This document shows, in pieces, positions 7,810-11,641 of a stretch of DNA of 13,834 nt. Numbering within the stretch: position 1 is the stretch's first letter; each line of letters starts with the position of its first letter. The notes below the pieces were generated by a model. That model searched no databases and was not told the DNA's origin. It saw nothing but the letters and a program-made list of their open reading frames with translations. This DNA is from Colimorpha sp034178965 (GTDB lineage Bacteria > Bacteroidota > Bacteroidia > Bacteroidales > P3). Location: NCBI GenBank assembly GCA_034178965.1, contig JAXFQM010000210.1:1-13834 (forward strand), given 5' to 3'. A program made the translations under genes and the position numbers.

Positions 7810-9306
7810 TTATTTGACGATAAACTTGCTTGACGCACCGTTGAGACGGTAAACGTAAATACCTTGCGGGTATCCAGCCAAGTTCAAAACCACCTCATTG
7901 CTGCCGGCAAGCACCTTACGGCTTTCCACCAGGCGTCCGTCGATGCTGAATATTTGCATCACACCATTGTCTTGGCTGGTGTAAGGCAAGTGTATTTGCA
8001 TGCTGGCGGGGTTCGGGTAGGCAGCGTGAAGGATGGGTTTTTCCACCTCTGCGATGGCTACGCTGTCTGCCGGCGGCTGCACGTTGAGGTATATGACGTT
8101 ATCCGAGTTGAACACGTATTGCATTGCAGTGAGACGGCTGGTAAGCACGTTCACCCAGCACGAGTTGTCCATATAGCCCCAGCCCCAGTTGAAGCGGAAA
8201 AGTTTGTTCATCGAATTGTATCCGTCGCAAATGAAAGCATGCCGCGCATCAGCGCCCACGTTAGGACGCGTATCCGCGCCGCAATATATTACGGGACGCC
8301 TATGGTTGATTTCATTTCTCAAGGTATCCACCCAAAGTGTATCACCCAAACTTGGCACTCCAGTGGTATTCACGAAAGGCGCCCTGTCGCGCGAGACTTG
8401 TTTGATATTGTTTTTGTACTTAAAAGGTCCTGTCAAGGCCCCCATCAAATAAGTGCTGGTGCTGGCTCCACTGCCTTGCGGGTCGTAGTCCATGTGCACG
8501 CTCACGCCACAGGCATAGTTGAGCAACGCCACGGCGTTCGTCTTTTGTTCGTCGGTCACGTTCGACATGTCGTCCTCCATAAGGTCATAATTGAAATAGC
8601 ATGTATCGTATTTCAACGACAGGACGCCCATGGTACCTCCATTGGTGTAGGGTCTGTAGTTGATGGTGCGGCTGCCGCCCTGTATGGGGTATTTCCAATA
8701 GTACATCACTTGTGCCATGGCGGTGGCCACGCAGCCCGTGACGCTACGCTCTCCGTTTATTTCGGGACACATATTGTAGTAGGGTGCCTCCTGGGACCAC
8801 TTGGAGGTCGTGAGTCTTGTCACGGCTTTTGCGGAGCCAAAGTAGGGTAGGCGTTGTTCCAGCAACTGGCTCCACTCCTCCTGGGCATAGGCCGGCTGCA
8901 CGGCCTTGGTGTTCTGCATCTCGCTGATAGCGTTCACAAAGCCGCTCAGCATGTACATCATATTGGGGTTGACTTTATTGGTATTGAAAGGATGCTCGTC
9001 GGAATAGGCGATGATGGGGGAAATGCAATCCGAGCCGGCAACCATCACAAACCCGTTTCCACCGTTGAACACATAGACGGCCGGCACATTGAGCTGCGCG
9101 TTGGAAATAGTATAAGCCAAATCAAGGCTGGCCGGGGTTATCGATTTATTACCCATTTGGGCGGCCATGTAATAGGCAGCAGCCTTGCGGGCTGTTTTTT
9201 CGTCCACATTGCCGGCCTTTGCGGGGGTTATCGTCAAGTTAGTCAATGCAACAAAGATGACGCTAACCACTGTAATACAGACTCTTTTCTTCATGATTTC
9301 TTTCAT
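7810..9306 (-). CDS. C10 family cysteine peptidase (streptopain/interpain-like) with T9SS C-terminal sorting domain
   Basis: A secreted 498-residue papain-fold protease related to streptopain (SpeB) and Prevotella interpain. Parts: signal peptide (basic KKR, hydrophobic stretch, cut near AKA-G, about residue 31; ATG at 9306, or in-frame ATG at 9294); inhibitory propeptide (about 32-165, with the GFVMVAGSD element); catalytic domain (about 166-410). Catalytic Cys192 is in GCVATAMAQVMYYW and catalytic His356 in ARHAFICDGY; FNWGWGY (372-378) supplies the supporting Asn/Trp residues. The tail (about 425-498) fits the Por/T9SS type A sorting domain: YPNPA, a DGRLV strand, GIYVYRL and a terminal KFIVK. 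It is therefore probably exported to the periplasm, then across the outer membrane and anchored or released. It heads the minus-strand block, with a -7 box just upstream. Confidence 0.95.
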   Translation of the reverse strand: MKEIMKKRVCITVVSVIFVALTNLTITPAKAGNVDEKTARKAAAYYMAAQMGNKSITPASLDLAYTISNAQLNVPAVYVFNGGNGFVMVAGSDCISPIIAYSDEHPFNTNKVNPNMMYMLSGFVNAISEMQNTKAVQPAYAQEEWSQLLEQRLPYFGSAKAVTRLTTSKWSQEAPYYNMCPEINGERSVTGCVATAMAQVMYYWKYPIQGGSRTINYRPYTNGGTMGVLSLKYDTCYFNYDLMEDDMSNVTDEQKTNAVALLNYACGVSVHMDYDPQGSGASTSTYLMGALTGPFKYKNNIKQVSRDRAPFVNTTGVPSLGDTLWVDTLRNEINHRRPVIYCGADTRPNVGADARHAFICDGYNSMNKLFRFNWGWGYMDNSCWVNVLTSRLTAMQYVFNSDNVIYLNVQPPADSVAIAEVEKPILHAAYPNPASMQIHLPYTSQDNGVMQIFSIDGRLVESRKVLAGSNEVVLNLAGYPQGIYVYRLNGASSKFIVK

Positions 9307-9328
9307 TTTTTTTCAATTTTACAATTTG

Positions 9329-9336
9329 CAAAGGTA
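9329..9336 (-). promoter_or_regulatory. Bacteroidetes -7 promoter box of the C10 peptidase gene
   Basis: On the minus strand this reads TACCTTTG, an exact match to the Bacteroidetes -7 consensus TAnnTTTG. It lies 22 nt before the ATG at 9306, so transcription would begin near 9322 with a short leader. No TTTG -33 box is seen at the usual 19-21 nt spacing; that stretch is A/T-rich. It probably drives the C10 gene and perhaps the seven genes after it. Confidence 0.7.
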
Positions 9337-9825
9337 CGTTTTTTTTCTTTAATATTAGTATTTTTATCGAATATTTTCTTGCATTTAGATACGGTCTCGT
9401 GATGAATTAATAAGTATTACAAAGCTTTTTTTTCATATACTGACATATAGAACAGCACTTTAATATATGTTTTGCGCAGGCATCTGCATCGTATCAGAGA
9501 GAAATGGCTTGTTTATTCCATGCAGTGCGCCAATTCTTTTGTCTTCTCGTGCCTATTTTTGGATAAATACACTGTAAATAAGCCTTCTACGTACACGCAA
9601 CGCACATTATCCCCACCAAGGTGCCGTTTTTCAGACGCGTTGTCAGCCAAACATGCCCACGCCGCACGGCCTTGCGGCAAAACAAGCCCCACCCTCAAGT
9701 GTAACCCTTAATCTATTGCATACCCATATTCAATCCCACGCAAGCATCAGTCGCGTTCTTATTTTTCAGCCCACCATGTTGCGGTATCCTTCTTTGGGGC
9801 CAATCCGAGATGGACGAGAGAACTC
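9337..9825. other. Intergenic stretch without a supported gene
   Basis: The first 130 nt are AT-rich; from about 9470 the GC content rises. Open frames here (for example + strand 9472..9711 from a TTG) have low-complexity, unconvincing translations. A small hairpin is present at 9661-9678 (GCCGCA, 6-nt loop, TGCGGC) with no T-run after it on either strand. A TATTTTTG box on the + strand is listed separately. I see no tRNA, repeat array or mobile element. Confidence 0.6.
9554..9561 (+). promoter_or_regulatory. Possible + strand -7 box (TATTTTTG)
   Basis: An exact TAnnTTTG match on the + strand, the only one found between the C10 promoter and the structured element downstream. The nearest TTTG (9538-9541) is 12 nt away, not the expected 19-21, so -33 support is poor. 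If used, transcription would begin near 9568 and reach the terminator at 10017..10037, giving an RNA of about 470 nt. Chance occurrence in AT-rich DNA cannot be excluded. Confidence 0.25.
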
Positions 9826-9851
9826 CCCGAGCACCTTGGCAAAGGAATGTC

Positions 9852-9909
9852 AGCACACACCTCCTGCTTACCTCCTACCACGGTGGGAGGTAAGCAGGAG
9901 GTGTGTGCT
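9852..9909. repeat. Perfect 24-bp inverted repeat with 10-nt loop
   Basis: The left arm is 9852-9875 (begins AGCACACACCTCC, ends TTACCTCC) and the right arm 9886-9909 is its exact reverse complement; the loop TACCACGGTG is at 9876-9885. Pairing stops at both outer ends (C9851 against C9910). Within the left arm ACCTCCT occurs at 9859-9865 and 9870-9876, 11 bp apart, about one helical turn. The right arm carries the complementary GGAGGT/AGGAGGT. No T-run follows on either strand, so it is not itself a usual intrinsic terminator. No flanking target-site duplication is obvious. It may be an RNA hairpin, a protein-binding palindrome or a miniature repeat element. Confidence 0.92.
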
Positions 9910-10016
9910 CTCTTCATGCCTGCGCGCAGCCGCCAAGAGGCTCGGGTATCGCGATGACGCACGCGCCATAATGATTTTAGACCCTCTATTGCTAAATACA
10001 ATGCGACCGTCATGGG

Positions 10017-10037
10017 ACCACCTTCTGGTGGTTTTTT
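10017..10037 (+). terminator. Intrinsic terminator on the + strand with no known upstream gene
   Basis: Stem ACCACC (10017-10022), loop TTCT, stem GGTGGT (10027-10032), followed by a run of T to 10037. Read on the minus strand there is no T-run after the hairpin, so it works in + direction only. The genes on both sides are divergent (C10 on minus, tRNA and metallopeptidase on plus further right), so the RNA it ends must start within this intergenic region. Confidence 0.75.
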
Positions 10038-10433
10038 GGGTTCAATAATTTCACTTTTTCGCAAAATAGATACATGACACGAAGTAAACTTTGTCCACGC
10101 TTTTGAAGGCTTCTCTATATCTTACTGTTTGTCTTGCTGTTGCACAAACATTATACAACTCTCTTCTGCATAGCAATCTATCTGACAATCCAATCATAAT
10201 CGCAAGAAATCCATTCATTGCCCTCACCAAATATTTTTTTCGCAAACACTCATCTAACTATTTCACAACATCTTGCGAAACAAATATCTCATTATTGGCA
10301 AAATCCTCGACATTTTTGTCAATTATTCACATATTTTTCTAAAAATTCATCTTAGTATCAATGTTTGCAAAGTAAAAAAAAATATATAATTACCACGTAA
10401 TCAAATTGTGCAACTCAAAACCGAAAAAAAAAT
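10038..10433. other. AT-rich intergenic stretch without a supported gene
   Basis: Between the orphan terminator and the tRNA promoter. Open frames on both strands (+ strand 10091..10342, minus strand 10051..10245) depend on TTG starts and show no recognisable domain. Composition becomes strongly A/T-rich towards 10380. A 13-bp palindrome at 10389-10401 is listed separately. These frames could be decayed gene remnants, but I cannot support any identity. Confidence 0.55.
10389..10401. promoter_or_regulatory. Small palindrome (possible operator) upstream of the tRNA promoter
   Basis: ATTAC-CAC-GTAAT, a perfect 5-bp inverted repeat around 3 nt, 32 nt before the tRNA -33 box. The position would suit an activator or other regulator site, but a palindrome this short occurs by chance in AT-rich DNA. 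No second copy was noted in the window. Confidence 0.15.
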
Positions 10434-10464
10434 TTTGCCACTAACAAAAAAAGTGGTATTTTTG
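10434..10464 (+). promoter_or_regulatory. Bacteroidetes housekeeping promoter of tRNA-Gln
   Basis: -33 box TTTG (10434-10437), exactly 19 nt, then -7 box TATTTTTG (10457-10464). Both boxes and the spacing fit the Bacteroidetes primary sigma factor consensus. Transcription would start near 10471, giving a leader of about 38 nt before the tRNA. The spacer holds an inverted repeat, CCACT (10438-10442) and AGTGG (10452-10456), filling nearly the whole distance between the two boxes. Confidence 0.85.
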
Positions 10465-10508
10465 CACCTGCTTTCCAAAACTAAGAAAAGCAAGTGTTTT
10501 TTCCAATT

Positions 10509-10579
10509 TGTCCTATGGTGTAATGGTAGCACAACTGACTCTGGATCAGCCAGTCTAGGTTCGAGTCCTGGTAGGACAA
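10509..10579 (+). tRNA. tRNA-Gln (anticodon CUG)
   Basis: A 71-nt cloverleaf. Acceptor stem TGTCCTA pairs perfectly with TAGGACA (10572-10578), discriminator A10579, no encoded CCA. D arm GTG/CAC with a 9-nt loop holding GG. Anticodon loop CTCTGGA gives anticodon CTG at 10541-10543, reading CAG codons. The T arm is CTAGG/CCTGG with loop TTCGAGT. The weak T1-A72 end pair is typical of glutamine tRNAs. The outermost anticodon-stem pair is an A-C mismatch (10534 with 10550). The variable loop is 4 nt. Confidence 0.95.
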
Positions 10580-10582
10580 CCT

Positions 10583-10617
10583 AACGCAATTGAATTTCAA
10601 TCAGTTGCGTTTTTTTA
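10583..10617 (+). terminator. Intrinsic terminator of tRNA-Gln
   Basis: AACGCAATTGA (10583-10593) pairs with TCAGTTGCGTT (10601-10611) over 11 bp with one T-G wobble and a 7-nt loop. It is followed by an unbroken T-run to 10617. It begins 3 nt after the tRNA and ends its transcript as a single-gene unit. Confidence 0.9.
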
Positions 10618-10633
10618 TTTACTATAGACAACA

Positions 10634-10795
10634 ATGTCACCTCTAAAGGAAGGCGTGAAAAACGTTGTTGATTATGAATCATACGCCGACAGCACACTGC
10701 GCCAACAAAAAAACAAAATCAAGGACGCGTGGCCGCTCCTTCCTTTACTTTGTCTATTTTTGACACTGCTTCACATGAGAATTCTCGAACAATAA
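10634..10795 (+). CDS. Possible 53-residue small membrane protein
   Basis: An ATG-started open frame of 53 codons ending in TAA at 10793-10795. The first 32 residues are hydrophilic (MSPLKEGVKNVV ... QQKNKIKDAW), followed by a hydrophobic stretch (about 33-48: WPLLPLLCLFLTLLHM) and a short charged end (RILEQ). This would suit a single-pass small membrane protein. The segment before the ATG is A/T-rich (ACTATAGACAACA), compatible with Bacteroidota initiation. Against it: no recognised family, no clear promoter between the tRNA terminator and the ATG, and a -7-like box inside the frame (10755-10762) that could belong to the next gene. It may be chance. Confidence 0.3.
   Translation: MSPLKEGVKNVVDYESYADSTLRQQKNKIKDAWPLLPLLCLFLTLLHMRILEQ
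10755..10762 (+). promoter_or_regulatory. Possible -7 box for the metallopeptidase-mutS unit
   Basis: TATTTTTG matches TAnnTTTG exactly, 112 nt before the ATG at 10875. No TTTG occurs 19-21 nt upstream. A TTTG at 10833-10836 nearer the gene lacks a -7 box at the right distance. One of these, or an unrecognised promoter, must drive the metallopeptidase and mutS, because the tRNA terminator blocks readthrough. Confidence 0.3.
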
Positions 10796-10874
10796 TGGAA
10801 AAAACGCCGCCCGACACAATAAATTTCCGTGTTTTGCGTTACTAATAATGTATGATCGAAAAAAACATTAAGAA

Positions 10875-11633
10875 ATGAAAATTCTGACCGTATTGAATTT
10901 TGTAATGCTGCAAGCAGACGCCTACAGCACAGGACAGCAAGGACTTGCCAACACAGGTTTAATTTGGATTATTTTCATAGCCGGCATGGTGCTCAGCCTA
11001 TGGGCCAGCAGAAGTGTGCAAAGACGTTTCAAGGAATATTCCAAAATTTCCACCTCTGGCGGCCAAACGGGACGCGATGTGGCAGAACAGATGCTGAAGG
11101 ACTATGACATAAGAGACGTGCAGATAACCATGATAAAAGGCACCCTCACAGACCATTACAACCCAGCCAACAAAACATTGAATCTGAGTCCCGAAGTGTA
11201 CAACGGCACCAGCGTGGCCGCCGCCGCCGTGGCGGCACACGAATGCGGCCACGCCGTGCAGCACGCCACGGCCTACCGCTGGCTTACCATGAGAAGTGCA
11301 TTGGTGCCAGCCGTTAACATCGCAAGCCGCTGGTTGAGTTTGGTGCTGCTGGCGGGCATCCTATTAGTGCAGAAATTCCCAGGGCTGCTGCTTTTCGGCG
11401 TATGCCTTTTCGCCCTCACAACACTGTTTTCGTTAGTGACGCTGCCTGTGGAATTCGACGCCTCAAAACGCGCCCTGGCGTGGATAAATGACAAAGGAGT
11501 CACCTCCAGCCAAACGCACCGCTATGCTGAAAAAGCCCTGCGCAGCGCAGCTATGACCTACGTGGCAGCAGCCCTCACCAGCCTCGCCACGCTGCTGTAT
11601 TACCTCAGCATCTACATGCAGAACCGCAATTAG
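10875..11633 (+). CDS. YugP-family membrane zinc metallopeptidase
   Basis: A 252-residue integral-membrane protein of the neutral zinc metallopeptidase family represented by YugP (Zn_peptidase_2); its substrate is not known. Marks: TM1 about 28-45; family block LTDHYNPANKTLNLSPEVYN (91-110); GTSVAAAAVAAHECGH with the HExxH zinc motif at 122-126; RSALVPAVN; two TM segments (about 150-167 and 171-190); PVEFDASKRA, where E193 is the likely third zinc ligand; last TM about 228-247. Length is near the family norm. The N-terminus has about 25 residues before TM1, so a start slightly downstream cannot be excluded, but ATG 10875 follows an A-rich AACATTAAGAA stretch. mutS begins 8 nt after its stop, so the two are probably cotranscribed. 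Confidence 0.92.
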   Translation: MKILTVLNFVMLQADAYSTGQQGLANTGLIWIIFIAGMVLSLWASRSVQRRFKEYSKISTSGGQTGRDVAEQMLKDYDIRDVQITMIKGTLTDHYNPANKTLNLSPEVYNGTSVAAAAVAAHECGHAVQHATAYRWLTMRSALVPAVNIASRWLSLVLLAGILLVQKFPGLLLFGVCLFALTTLFSLVTLPVEFDASKRALAWINDKGVTSSQTHRYAEKALRSAAMTYVAAALTSLATLLYYLSIYMQNRN

Positions 11634-11641
11634 CGCGCCCC

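Larger units (their letters stand above)
9826..10037 (+). ncRNA. Candidate structured noncoding RNA ending in an intrinsic terminator
   Basis: Seen directly: nested helices read on the + strand. An outer helix pairs CCCGAGC (9826-9832) with GCTCGGG (9940-9946). After a 2x2 internal loop it continues as CTTGG (9835-9839) with CCAAG (9933-9937). It encloses the perfect 24-bp hairpin at 9852-9909. Downstream, ATGACG (9954-9959) pairs with CGTCAT (10008-10013) around a small hairpin TTTAG/CTAAA (9976-9980 with 9992-9996). An intrinsic terminator comes last. The 5' end is unknown; 9826 is only where structure begins. No convincing protein is encoded: the longest minus-strand frame across it (9759..10064) mirrors the palindrome. 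It lacks features I know from tmRNA, RNase P RNA or SRP RNA. It could instead be a repeat element that happens to precede a terminator. Confidence 0.4.

Noticed and set aside
9661..9678. Hairpin GCCGCA-loop-TGCGGC as a terminator.
   Set aside because: No T-run follows on either strand.
9472..9711. 79-codon + strand frame.
   Set aside because: TTG start, irregular composition and no domain; probably noncoding.
9721..9750. CRISPR-like motif TTCAATCCCACGCAAGC.
   Set aside because: Single occurrence; no repeat-spacer pattern and no cas genes.
9616..9839. Complementary 9-mers CCAAGGTGC (9616-9624) and GCACCTTGG (9831-9839) as a long-range RNA helix.
   Set aside because: A 9-nt match across a few hundred bases is about what chance allows, and it competes with the better local pairing of CTTGG with CCAAG at 9933-9937.
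9826..9946. Nested inverted repeats resembling a retron msr-msd region (long hairpin enclosed by a flanking a1/a2-like helix).
   Set aside because: No reverse transcriptase gene lies in the window, and flanking genes are ordinary. Only the general shape is similar.
9759..10064. 101-codon minus-strand open frame across the inverted repeat.
   Set aside because: It spans the palindrome and terminator hairpin, and its translation has no recognisable domain. The palindrome makes similar peptides on both strands, so the frame is explained by DNA structure.
10051..10245. 64-codon minus-strand frame ending KVYFVSCIYFAKK, and an 83-codon + strand frame at 10091..10342 with a signal-peptide-like start.
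   Set aside because: Both rely on TTG starts in AT-rich DNA, lack promoters, and overlap each other. No family recognised.
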